DNA of 64,000 bases from Qipengyuania algicida (lineage in GTDB: Bacteria > Pseudomonadota > Alphaproteobacteria > Sphingomonadales > Sphingomonadaceae): assembly GCF_009828025.1 (NCBI RefSeq), contig NZ_WTYA01000013.1:1-64000 (forward strand), in the 5' to 3' direction. Positions 33,475 to 42,082 of this stretch are shown here, in pieces (positions within the stretch are counted from its first letter, which is position 1; each line of letters starts with the position of its first letter). The notes under the pieces are model-generated. The model worked only from the letters and a program-made list of their open reading frames with translations. It ran no database searches and was not told the origin of the DNA. Made by a program: the position numbers and the translations under genes.

Positions 33475-33525
33475 GGAAGTCCGGTTGGTCTTTCGAGTGT
33501 GGCGTGAAACGGCGCAGAGCAAGTC

Positions 33526-33921
33526 CTACGCGCCGATGGGCCGATAGGGAAGCGCCGTCATGCCGTCATCCCCCGAGCGCCAGAAGGTTATCCGCGCGCG
33601 CCCGATGATCGCCCAGACCATACCGTCGGCAGCGGCCAGCGCGATATCTGTTGCAGAAGGCGCAGGATCTCCAGTCGGGTGAGAGTGGTAATAGCCCACC
33701 AGTCGCGGCCCGCCTTCCCGCATGGCGCGATGCGCGTCGATCAGCGCCTGCGGATCGATCTCGAAATTGGTTTCAGGCGTCGGATGGACATTGGCGGTGG
33801 CTTGCAATGCCCCGATCTCTGCCTCTGTCCCGAACAGCAATCCGCAAGCCTCGCGTGGATGCGCAGCGCGCGCTTCTATCAGCATCGCTTCCAGTACCGC
33901 GCTTGTCACCTCGATCGTCAT
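33526..33921 (-). CDS. JAMM (M67/Mov34-like) metalloprotease
   Basis: A small 131-residue JAB/MPN domain. The catalytic set is complete: Glu24 in HPREACGLLFG, and the H-x-H-x7-S-x2-D zinc motif in YYHSHPTGDPAPSATD (His79, His81, Ser89, Asp92). Family members deconjugate ubiquitin-like tails or process sulphur-carrier proteins; the substrate here is unknown. It diverges from the RluD-type gene with starts only 16 bases apart, so the two must share control. A longer frame to 34122 is antisense to that gene and was rejected. Confidence 0.88.
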   Translation of the reverse strand: MTIEVTSAVLEAMLIEARAAHPREACGLLFGTEAEIGALQATANVHPTPETNFEIDPQALIDAHRAMREGGPRLVGYYHSHPTGDPAPSATDIALAAADGMVWAIIGRARITFWRSGDDGMTALPYRPIGA

Positions 33922-33937
33922 CGCGCATGGCACTAGC

Positions 33938-34894
33938 ATGGCTGACGGCGAAATCATCACCGGCAAAACCGACGGCGTCGGTCGCCTCGACAAGGCTTTG
34001 GCCGAAGCCACCGGGCTGTCGCGCGAGCGGGTGAAGGCTTTGCTCGCCCAAGGCCGAGTCAAGGTCGCGGGCGAGGATGCAAGTAGCGCCTCGGCCAAAC
34101 TCGCGCATGACACCGAATTCACAATCGACCTGCCGCCGCCGGTCCCGCTCGATGTCGAACCGCAGGATATTCCGCTCGTTATCGCCTATGAGGACGAGCA
34201 TCTCGTGGTCGTCGACAAGCCCGCGGGCATGGTGGTCCATCCGGCTGCCGGAAATCGTGACGGGACACTGGTCAACGCGCTGTTGTTTCATTGCCGGAAG
34301 GACGAAGTTCCGCGCCTTTCGGGGATCAATGGGGTCGAGCGCCCAGGCATCGTCCATCGCATCGACAAGGACACTAGCGGCTTGCTGGTCGTCGCGAAGA
34401 CCGATGCCGCGCATGAAGGGCTCGCAAAGCAATTCGCCGATCACACCATCGAGCGGCGCTATCTGGCGATCTGCGCGGGCCGCCCTGCTCCGCGCGAGGG
34501 GACGATCGAGGGCCACATCGGACGGTCCAGTCATGACCGCAAGAAAATGGCGGTGCTGGGAAAGGATTCCTCGCGTGGAAAGCACGCCGTAACGCATTAC
34601 AGAACGATAAGGACACTCGACTCGGCGGCGCTGATAGAATGCCGCTTAGAAACCGGCCGAACACATCAGGTGCGCGTTCACTGTGCATCAATCGGCCATC
34701 CGCTATTAGGAGATCCAGTCTATGGACGCGATCCCAAATCATTGCGCAGACTTATCGGGGAGCTCGGCTTCCGCCGTCAGGCACTTCATGCCGCCGAATT
34801 GGGGTTTATCCATCCGGTCACGGGCGAAAAGCTCCATTTTCGGGCTGAATTGCCCCATGACATGCGGGAACTCATCGACGAAACCGCTCGTTGA
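33938..34894 (+). CDS. rluD: RluA/RluD-type pseudouridine synthase
   Basis: Modifies uridines in large-subunit rRNA. The 318-residue protein starts with an S4-like RNA-binding domain (RLDKALAEATGLSRERVKAL), then LVVVDKPAGMVVHPAAGNRDGTL. The catalytic motif GIVHRIDKDTSGLLVVAKTD with its Asp follows, then GRTHQVRVHCASIGHPLLGDPVYG. ATG 33938 is set by the start of S4 homology and the close divergent neighbour. Function is confident; rluD rather than rluC or rluA is by gene size and S4 domain. Confidence 0.92.
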   Translation: MADGEIITGKTDGVGRLDKALAEATGLSRERVKALLAQGRVKVAGEDASSASAKLAHDTEFTIDLPPPVPLDVEPQDIPLVIAYEDEHLVVVDKPAGMVVHPAAGNRDGTLVNALLFHCRKDEVPRLSGINGVERPGIVHRIDKDTSGLLVVAKTDAAHEGLAKQFADHTIERRYLAICAGRPAPREGTIEGHIGRSSHDRKKMAVLGKDSSRGKHAVTHYRTIRTLDSAALIECRLETGRTHQVRVHCASIGHPLLGDPVYGRDPKSLRRLIGELGFRRQALHAAELGFIHPVTGEKLHFRAELPHDMRELIDETAR

Positions 34895-34910
34895 AATCGA
34901 TGAAAGTCAC

Positions 34911-34939
34911 TTAGAAAACGGCTTCCCATCGCCTATATA
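34911..34939 (+). promoter_or_regulatory. Promoter candidate for rpoH
   Basis: TTAGAA, a 17-base spacer and TATATA lie about 80 bases upstream of the rpoH GTG start and close to the rluD stop at 34894. The spacing is ideal for a sigma70 promoter. A CCCAT element inside the spacer could allow a second, heat-shock sigma, but no convincing matching upstream box was found. Confidence 0.5.
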
Positions 34940-35017
34940 TGGATCGGCGGCCCAAACGCTTGGATGCCCATTAGGGGTCCGGGCAACAGAGGTCGGCTGA
35001 AGAAAGGTCAGGGTATT

Positions 35018-35923
35018 GTGAGCAAATCAAAGGCATTGAGCGTTCCGGCGCTCGGCGGTGAGCAGAGCCTCAACCGCTATCTCTCCGAAATCAAGAAATT
35101 CCCGGTACTGACCGCTGAGCAGGAATACATGCTCGCCAAGCGCTATCAGGAACATGAGGATGGCGAAGCTGCAGCCCAGCTCGTCACCTCGCACCTGCGT
35201 CTCGTCGCCAAGATCGCGATGGGATACCGCGGCTATGGCCTGCCGGTGTCCGATCTGATCTCCGAAGGCAATGTCGGTCTGATGCAGGGCGTCAAGAAGT
35301 TCGAGCCCGATCGCGGCTTCCGCCTCGCCACCTATGCGATGTGGTGGATCAAGGCGTCGATCCAGGAATTCATCCTGCGCAGCTGGAGCCTCGTCAAGAT
35401 GGGGACCACCGCGGCGCAGAAGAAGCTGTTCTTCAACCTTCGCCGGATGAAGAAACAGCTCGACGCCTATGACGATACCGACCTGCATCCGGACGATGTG
35501 ACCAAGATCGCCACCGATCTCGGCGTGCCGGAGCAGGAAGTAATCAACATGAACCGGCGGATGCTGATGGGCGGCGACGGCTCGCTCAATTCGCCGATGC
35601 GTGGCGGCGAGGAAGGCGCCGGCGAATGGCAGGACTGGCTGACCGACGATGGTCCATTGCAGGACGAGATGGTCGCCGATGCGCAGGAATCGACCATGCG
35701 CCACGATATGCTGGTTGAAGCGATGGACAGCCTCAACGATCGCGAGAAGCATATTCTCACCGAACGGCGGCTGACCGACAATCCGCAGACGCTGGAGGAA
35801 CTCTCCCAGGTCTACGACGTCAGCCGTGAACGCATCCGCCAGATCGAGGTGCGCGCCTTTGAAAAGCTGCAGAAGGCGATGCAGCGTATCGCAGCCGAGA
35901 AACTGCTGCCGTCGGCTGCTTGA
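35018..35923 (+). CDS. rpoH: RNA polymerase sigma-32 (RpoH)
   Basis: Heat-shock sigma factor of 301 residues. It shows LNRYLSEIKKFPVLTAEQEY, then region 2 (LVTSHLRLVAKIAMGYRGYG; FRLATYAMWWIKASIQEFIL), the RpoH-box AQKKLFFNLRR, and region 4 DVSRERIRQIEVRAFEKLQK. A GTG at 35018 with AGGTCAGGG upstream gives the natural N-terminus VSKSKALSV; the ATG at 34964 lies in leader sequence. A strong A/T-flanked hairpin terminates it at 35944-35980. Part of core genome. Confidence 0.95.
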   Translation: MSKSKALSVPALGGEQSLNRYLSEIKKFPVLTAEQEYMLAKRYQEHEDGEAAAQLVTSHLRLVAKIAMGYRGYGLPVSDLISEGNVGLMQGVKKFEPDRGFRLATYAMWWIKASIQEFILRSWSLVKMGTTAAQKKLFFNLRRMKKQLDAYDDTDLHPDDVTKIATDLGVPEQEVINMNRRMLMGGDGSLNSPMRGGEEGAGEWQDWLTDDGPLQDEMVADAQESTMRHDMLVEAMDSLNDREKHILTERRLTDNPQTLEELSQVYDVSRERIRQIEVRAFEKLQKAMQRIAAEKLLPSAA

Positions 35924-35943
35924 GCACTTCGTTTCGACGAACA

Positions 35944-35980
35944 AAAAAGGGCGTGAGGGGAAGACCTTCGCGCCCTTTTT
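35944..35980 (+). terminator. rpoH terminator
   Basis: The sequence AAAAAGGGCG..CGCCCTTTTT forms an intrinsic hairpin with an inner GAGG/CCTT extension and a T-run, 20 bases after the rpoH stop. It ends 17 bases before the mtgA ATG, so that gene must have its own or an overlapping promoter. Confidence 0.8.
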
Positions 35981-35997
35981 CCGTAAAGGGCGGTGCG

Positions 35998-36687
35998 ATG
36001 CGCTTCGTTACCCACCTCATCGTCAAGATCATCCTCGCTTTCGTGGGGATCAGCGTCGCATTGGTGGTGCTTTTCAAATTCGTACCGGTCCCGTTCACCG
36101 CAACGATGCTGATGGACCCGCATGGTTTTACCAAGACCTGGGAGCCGCTTTCGAACATCGATCGCAATCTGGTGCGTGCGGCGATCGCGGGCGAAGACAG
36201 CCAGTTTTGCGAACATAGCGGCTTTGACAAGGCCGCGATCGAGAAGGCCATCAAGCACAATGCGGCGGTGCGGGAGAGCGACCGTGGCCATATCCGTGGC
36301 GGCTCCACCATCAGCCAGCAGACCGCCAAGAACGTCTTCCTATGGCAGAACGGCGGCTATGTGCGCAAAGGGCTCGAAGCCTGGTTCACCTTCCTGATAG
36401 AGCATATCTGGGGCAAGCGGCGCATCATGGAGGTTTACCTCAACGTCGCGGAAACGGGGATTGGAACCTATGGCGCCGAAGCCGGTGCCGAGCGCTACTT
36501 CAATCATTCGGCGGCGCATCTGACACCAATCGAGGCCGCCCGCATGGCGGCCGCCCTGCCCTTGCCCAAGGAACGCCGGGTAGTGTCGCCAACCGGTTGG
36601 CTGCTCCGGCACGGAAACACTATTTCCGCACGGATCGGCGTGGTCAGGCGTGACGCACTCGATCATTGCGTCTATCCTGGCAATTGA
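35998..36687 (+). CDS. mtgA: Monofunctional peptidoglycan glycosyltransferase
   Basis: GT51 transglycosylase that polymerises lipid II into glycan strands. The 229-residue protein has one N-terminal transmembrane helix (IILAFVGISVALVVLFKF), the catalytic Glu in AGEDSQFCEHSGFD, RGGSTISQQTAKNVFLW, RRIMEVYLNVAETG and AARMAAALPLPKERR. ATG 35998 lies directly after the terminator; the frame extension to 35920 runs through that hairpin and was rejected. Its TGA overlaps the next start (TGATG). Confidence 0.92.
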   Translation: MRFVTHLIVKIILAFVGISVALVVLFKFVPVPFTATMLMDPHGFTKTWEPLSNIDRNLVRAAIAGEDSQFCEHSGFDKAAIEKAIKHNAAVRESDRGHIRGGSTISQQTAKNVFLWQNGGYVRKGLEAWFTFLIEHIWGKRRIMEVYLNVAETGIGTYGAEAGAERYFNHSAAHLTPIEAARMAAALPLPKERRVVSPTGWLLRHGNTISARIGVVRRDALDHCVYPGN

Positions 36688-37625
36688 TGCACGGCGGTCA
36701 TATCCACGAACCCTCCGGTAACGGACATGGCCACGACCATTCGCATGGCCATGGGCACAGCCATGCCCCTGCAAATTTCGGGTCGGCGTTTCTGATCGGC
36801 GTGGTGCTCAACACCGCGTTTGTGGTGGTGGAAGCGGCGTATGGGGTGCTGTCGGGATCGATGGCGCTGATCGCCGACGCCGGACACAATCTGTCCGATG
36901 TGCTCGCCCTGCTGCTCGCATGGGGGGCCAGCGTAGCTGCGCGGCGCCCCCCTTCGGGACGTTTTACATACGGCTACAAGAGTTCGACCATCCTCGCAGC
37001 CCTCGCCAACGCGATGCTGCTGCTGGTGGCGATCGGCGGGATAGGGTTCGAGACCATCCATCGGCTCGCCAACCCCAGCCCGATACAGGGCGGCACGATG
37101 GCAGTGGTCGCGGGGGTCGGGATTGCGGTCAATGCGGGCACCGCGATGCTGTTTGTGCGCGGGCGGCACGACGACATCAATATTCGCGGCGCATTCCTGC
37201 ACATGGCCGCCGATGCGCTGGTCAGCCTCGGCGTGGTTGTGGCGGGACTGGCGATCCTGGCGACCGGCGCTTTGTGGATCGATCCGCTCACCAGCCTCGC
37301 GATTATCGTGGTGATCGCATGGGGCACCTGGGGACTGCTCAAGGACAGCGTGAAGATGGGGCTGCAGGCGGTCCCTCCGGGTATTTCGGAAGACAAGGTT
37401 CGGGGCTATCTCTCAAGCCTCACCGGCGTTGTTACCGTGCACGACCTTCATATATGGCCGATGTCGACCACCGAGACCGCATTGACCGCGCATCTCGTTA
37501 TGCCGGGTGGACATCCGGGTGACGATTTTCTGCGCGAGGTCGCGCAGGAATTGAGCCATCATTACAGCATCGGGCATGCCACCCTCCAGATCGAACGCGA
37601 TTCCGACTGCGTCGCCGGATGCTGA
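36687..37625 (+). CDS. Cation diffusion facilitator (Zn/Cd exporter)
   Basis: CDF-family metal/proton antiporter of 312 residues. The N-terminus is very His-rich (HGGHIHEP..HGHDHSHGHGHSHA). Six transmembrane segments carry the metal-binding HNLSDVLALLLAW and HMAADALVSLGVV motifs, and a C-terminal cytoplasmic domain contains VVTVHDLHIWPMS. This is the CzcD/ZitB subgroup for zinc. It overlaps mtgA by one base and the ECF sigma gene by seven bases, giving a tightly packed operon. Confidence 0.92.
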   Translation: MHGGHIHEPSGNGHGHDHSHGHGHSHAPANFGSAFLIGVVLNTAFVVVEAAYGVLSGSMALIADAGHNLSDVLALLLAWGASVAARRPPSGRFTYGYKSSTILAALANAMLLLVAIGGIGFETIHRLANPSPIQGGTMAVVAGVGIAVNAGTAMLFVRGRHDDINIRGAFLHMAADALVSLGVVVAGLAILATGALWIDPLTSLAIIVVIAWGTWGLLKDSVKMGLQAVPPGISEDKVRGYLSSLTGVVTVHDLHIWPMSTTETALTAHLVMPGGHPGDDFLREVAQELSHHYSIGHATLQIERDSDCVAGC

Positions 37626-38200
37626 ATCGTCCGCCGGCCACTGATAGCGGAAGCGAGCCACAAAGTGCGCTCGATGCGGCGATGGCGCGGCTTGCGCAGG
37701 GCGACCGGACGGCGCTGCGCACAGTCTATGACGCCAGCGCGGCGAAGCTTTTTGCGATTTGCTTGCGTATCCTGAGAGACAGGTCTGAAGCAGAGGACGC
37801 ATTGCAGGACGTTTATGTCAATTTATGGCGCAGGGCCGACCGCTTCGACGCGAGCCGGGCAAGCGCAATTGCGTGGCTGAGCAGCTTCGCCCGTAACCGC
37901 GCGATCGACCGCCTGCGTTCGGGGCGCGTATTGCGGCAATCTGGATCGATCGACGAAGCCGCCAGCGTTGCCGACCTCCAGCCTCTGCCCGACCGGCAAG
38001 CGGAGGATGCACAGGAAAGCGCACGCATCCACCACTGCCTTGACGAGCTCGAAGACCAGCAGCGCGAACCGATCCGCCGCGCGTTCTTCGAAGGGCTGAC
38101 CTATGCCGAACTGGCCACCAAGAGCGGCACCCCTCTCGGAACGATGAAAAGCCGTATCCGCCGTGGTCTCACCCGACTGAAAGCGTGTCTCGAATCATGA
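37619..38200 (+). CDS. ECF sigma factor (SigK-like)
   Basis: Extracytoplasmic-function sigma factor of 193 residues. Region 2 contains LFAICLRILRDRSEAEDALQ and DVYVNLWRRADRFD, and region 4 contains EGLTYAELATKSGTPLGTMK, SRIRRGLTRLK. It starts seven bases before the end of the CDF gene and overlaps the anti-sigma gene by ATGA. In Sphingomonadales and Caulobacter this type is often coupled to an anti-sigma-K factor and a fasciclin protein, as here. It likely activates the fasciclin promoter at 38911. Confidence 0.9.
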   Translation: MLNRPPATDSGSEPQSALDAAMARLAQGDRTALRTVYDASAAKLFAICLRILRDRSEAEDALQDVYVNLWRRADRFDASRASAIAWLSSFARNRAIDRLRSGRVLRQSGSIDEAASVADLQPLPDRQAEDAQESARIHHCLDELEDQQREPIRRAFFEGLTYAELATKSGTPLGTMKSRIRRGLTRLKACLES

Positions 38201-38892
38201 GCCCACGCGAAACCATGGCCGCCGAATATGCGCTGGGCCTGCTCGAAGGGGTCGAATTGCTCGAGGCGCGTGGGCTGATGGCGAATGATTCCGACTTCTC
38301 GCAGCAGGTCGGATGGTGGGAAGACCGCTTTGCCCCGCTGTTCGTCGAGCTCGGCGAAGATGTGCCGCCTGCCGATCTGTGGAAGCGTATCCAGGCGGCG
38401 ATCGACGCCCCCGCACCGCCTTCCGAGGCGATAATACTGCGCCAGCGGCTGAGGATCTGGCAGGGCGCAGCGACGCTCGCCGCGCTTGCCGCCGTGGTGC
38501 TGGCGTTCTTCACCTTCATCACCCCCCACAGTGAAGTTGGTCCCATATCGCAAACTGCACCGCTGGTGGCCTCGCTTGACATGGGCAAGAACAAGCCGCG
38601 CATTGGCGTGACGGTGATGCCAGATGCCAAGGAAATGCTGGTCTCCACCGCTGGCATCGTTTCGGACGGGAAGCACCAGCACCAGCTGTGGCTGGTCCCG
38701 GCCACCGGAGATCCGCGCTCGCTGGGCGTGCTGACCGCAGATCGCGAGAACCGCATGGCAATCCCGCCAATGCTGTCCTCAAGGCTGGATCAGGGAGCGA
38801 CGCTGGCGGTTTCGGTCGAACCGATGGGCGGGTCTCCCACCGGCCTTCCCACAGGTCCCGTAGTGGCAACGGCCAAGCTCGAAAAAATCTGA
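38197..38892 (+). CDS. Anti-sigma factor (RskA/anti-sigma-K type)
   Basis: Membrane anti-sigma of 231 residues. It has an N-terminal helical domain (TMAAEYALGLLEGVELLEAR; WWEDRFAPLFVELG), one transmembrane helix (AATLAALAAVVLAFFTFI), and a periplasmic beta-domain with HQLWLVPATGDPRSLGVL and LAVSVEPMGGSPTGLPTGPV. This matches the RskA C-terminal domain. It lacks the zinc-binding HxxxCxxC motif, as is usual for this class. The ATG overlaps the sigma stop (ATGA). It presumably holds the sigma factor at the membrane until an unknown signal. Confidence 0.9.
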   Translation: MSPRETMAAEYALGLLEGVELLEARGLMANDSDFSQQVGWWEDRFAPLFVELGEDVPPADLWKRIQAAIDAPAPPSEAIILRQRLRIWQGAATLAALAAVVLAFFTFITPHSEVGPISQTAPLVASLDMGKNKPRIGVTVMPDAKEMLVSTAGIVSDGKHQHQLWLVPATGDPRSLGVLTADRENRMAIPPMLSSRLDQGATLAVSVEPMGGSPTGLPTGPVVATAKLEKI

Positions 38893-38910
38893 AAAATTTC
38901 AGCGTCGGGT

Positions 38911-38936
38911 GCATCCTTATTACAGGTGCCTCCGTA
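38911..38936 (+). promoter_or_regulatory. ECF-type promoter of the fasciclin gene
   Basis: GCATCC, a 16-base spacer and CGTA lie 49 bases upstream of the fasciclin ATG and just after the anti-sigma stop. The layout fits an ECF-sigma promoter (short -35, CGT-type -10). Assignment to the adjacent sigma factor is inferred from gene neighbourhood. Confidence 0.45.
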
Positions 38937-38984
38937 ACTCCTCAGGCAAGCATGGACGGGGCTTGCTGCACAGAGGAGAATTTC

Positions 38985-39572
38985 ATGTCTATCAAAGCCA
39001 AGCATTTCACCCTGACTCTCGCTTCCGCTGCGGGCCTCGCTCTCGCTTCACTAGGCGGTGTCGGCCTCAGCGGCGCGGCAATTGCCGGTGCCAACGTGCC
39101 GATGGTCGGCGGCGCGCCGATGTATCCCAGCAAAAACATTGTCCAGAACGCCGTCAATTCAAAGGAACACACCACGCTGGTCGCGGCGGTCAAGGCAGCT
39201 GGGCTCGTACAGACGCTCGAAAGCCCCGGCCCTTTCACCGTGTTCGCACCGACCAATGCCGCCTTTGACAAGCTTCCTGCCGGCACGGTCCAGGCCCTGC
39301 TCAAGCCTGAAAACAAGGCCAAGCTGGTCAAGATCCTGACCTACCATGTGGTGCCGGGCCGCCTGACGGCTGCCGATATCATGGCCAAGATCAAGGCCGG
39401 TCACGGCAAGGCGATGCTCAAAACCGTAGAAGGTGAAGACCTCACCGCCGAGATGAAGGGCGGCAAGCTCGTGCTCATCGACGCCAAGGGCGGGATGGCA
39501 ACTGTCACCCAGGCCAATGTGATGCAGTCGAACGGCGTGATTCACGTGACCAACGCAGTCTCACTCCCCTGA
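38985..39572 (+). CDS. Fasciclin-domain exported protein
   Basis: A 195-residue secreted adhesion-type protein. The signal peptide runs through the Ala-rich N-terminus to about AIAGA. One FAS1 domain carries both family boxes: HTTLVAAVKAAGLVQTLESP with GPFTVFAPTNAAFDKLPAGT (H1), and LTYHVVPGRLTAADI with NGVIHVTNAVSLP (H2). AGAGGAGAATTTC gives a strong ribosome-binding site. It follows the sigma/anti-sigma pair and has a putative ECF promoter, so it is a likely output of that pair. Confidence 0.92.
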   Translation: MSIKAKHFTLTLASAAGLALASLGGVGLSGAAIAGANVPMVGGAPMYPSKNIVQNAVNSKEHTTLVAAVKAAGLVQTLESPGPFTVFAPTNAAFDKLPAGTVQALLKPENKAKLVKILTYHVVPGRLTAADIMAKIKAGHGKAMLKTVEGEDLTAEMKGGKLVLIDAKGGMATVTQANVMQSNGVIHVTNAVSLP

Positions 39573-39627
39573 TAATCACATAGTTTCCTCAGGGCCTGTT
39601 ATTCGAAGCTAGCAGGTTCTGGGGGGA

Positions 39628-39657
39628 GCCGCCCGGCACTCCATTGCGCCGGGCGGC
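39628..39657 (+). terminator. Fasciclin gene terminator
   Basis: Perfect 10-bp stem GCCGCCCGGC/GCCGGGCGGC with a ten-base loop, followed by TTCTTCTTT. It lies 55 bases after the fasciclin stop. Confidence 0.8.
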
Positions 39658-39675
39658 TTCTTCTTTGTCCATATA

Positions 39676-39713
39676 AAACGGGCGCGATCCGAACCTCCGG
39701 ATCGCGCCCGTTT
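39676..39713 (-). terminator. clpX terminator
   Basis: Perfect 16-bp stem AAACGGGCGCGATCCG/CGGATCGCGCCCGTTT with loop AACCTC. It lies 26 bases downstream of the clpX stop on the minus strand and ends in a T-run in that direction. Confidence 0.8.
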
Positions 39714-39738
39714 GGCGTTAGGGAAAAAGTGAAGCGCC

Positions 39739-41007
<1,269 letters not shown>

Positions 41008-41159
41008 TTCCTACTGCTACCCTACCTGCTCGATCAGGGTGACTCGCCTATATAGACTATGCCTTGACGACAGGTTTCCTTCAATTTGCACCATAGCGCA
41101 ACCGTCTTGCCGCAAGCTGAAGCGTCAAGGTTGCTGAAAACCTACAGCGTTATAGCGTC

Positions 41160-41179
41160 CACCCCCGGAAGTGGGGGTG
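41160..41179 (-). terminator. Weak hairpin between clpP and clpX
   Basis: 7-bp stem CACCCCC/GGGGGTG with loop GGAAGT, 20 bases after the clpP stop. No T-run follows on the minus strand, so it may only attenuate read-through from clpP into clpX. Confidence 0.4.
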
Positions 41180-41197
41180 AAGCCTTTCGACGATGAC

Positions 41198-41896
41198 CTA
41201 TTCCGGAGCGCCGCCGCTGCCGTCCGGATCGGCATCGGCTTCATGCTCGGGCCGAGTCTCGAACACCTTGTCAACAATGCCGAATTTCATCGCTTCGTCG
41301 GCTTCGAGGAAGGTATCGCGGTCCATCGCCTTTTCGATCTCGTCGAGCTTTTTGCCGGTATACTTCGCGTAAAGATCGTTCATGCGCTTGCGCATCCGCA
41401 GGATCTCGCGCGCCTGAATTTCGATGTCAGACGCCATGCCGCGCGCACCGCCCGAAGGCTGGTGCACCATGATCCGCGCATTGGGGAGAGCGATGCGCAT
41501 CCCCGGCTCGCCCGCGGCGAGCAGGAAACTGCCCATGCTGGCTGCCTGGCCCACGCACACGGTCGAAACGCGCGGCTTGATGTACTGCATCGTATCGTGA
41601 ATCGCGAGACCAGCCGTGACCACGCCGCCGGGCGAATTGATATACATGCTGATCGGCTTGGAGGGGTTTTCGCTCTCCAGGAACAGCAACTGGGCAACGA
41701 TCAGCGAGGCCATATTGTCCTCGATCTGGTCGGTCACGAACACGATGCGTTCGCGCAGCAGGCGGCTGAAAATGTCGAAGCTGCGTTCGCCCCGGCTGGT
41801 TTGTTCGACCACCACCGGCACCAGCGCCCCCATAACAGGGTCGCGGGCGAACTTGCCCTGGCTTGCATAGGCGTCGGTGCCAAACAGATCGATCAT
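41198..41896 (-). CDS. clpP: ClpP serine protease subunit
   Basis: Tetradecameric peptidase of about 232 residues. The catalytic Ser120 sits in [15 protein letters not shown] and His145 in [13 protein letters not shown], and the family [19 protein letters not shown] segment precedes them. The Asp of the triad lies in the following helix region. The ATG at 41896 follows AGAGGA. It is slightly longer at the C-terminus (an acidic DADPDGSGG tail) than the E. coli enzyme. Confidence 0.96.
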   Translation of the reverse strand: MIDLFGTDAYASQGKFARDPVMGALVPVVVEQTSRGERSFDIFSRLLRERIVFVTDQIEDNMASLIVAQLLFLESENPSKPISMYINSPGGVVTAGLAIHDTMQYIKPRVSTVCVGQAASMGSFLLAAGEPGMRIALPNARIMVHQPSGGARGMASDIEIQAREILRMRKRMNDLYAKYTGKKLDEIEKAMDRDTFLEADEAMKFGIVDKVFETRPEHEADADPDGSGGAPE

Positions 41897-42082
41897 GGAA
41901 AGTCCTCTTGTGTCAGATTGTGATCCTATGTCGCGTCTGCCCACGGTAATTCAAGGGGATTAACCCATTCTCCCCAGACGAAGCCCGATGCGGGACGATT
42001 ACACTTGTCGTTGATCGACCGATGAATGCCATTTGTCGAGGCAATCTGGCCATAGAGTGTTGCTGTCATAATACACCACGCC

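Noticed and set aside
33921..34122. Extended minus frame upstream of the JAMM protease
   Set aside because: It lies antisense inside the pseudouridine synthase; homology begins at ATG 33921.
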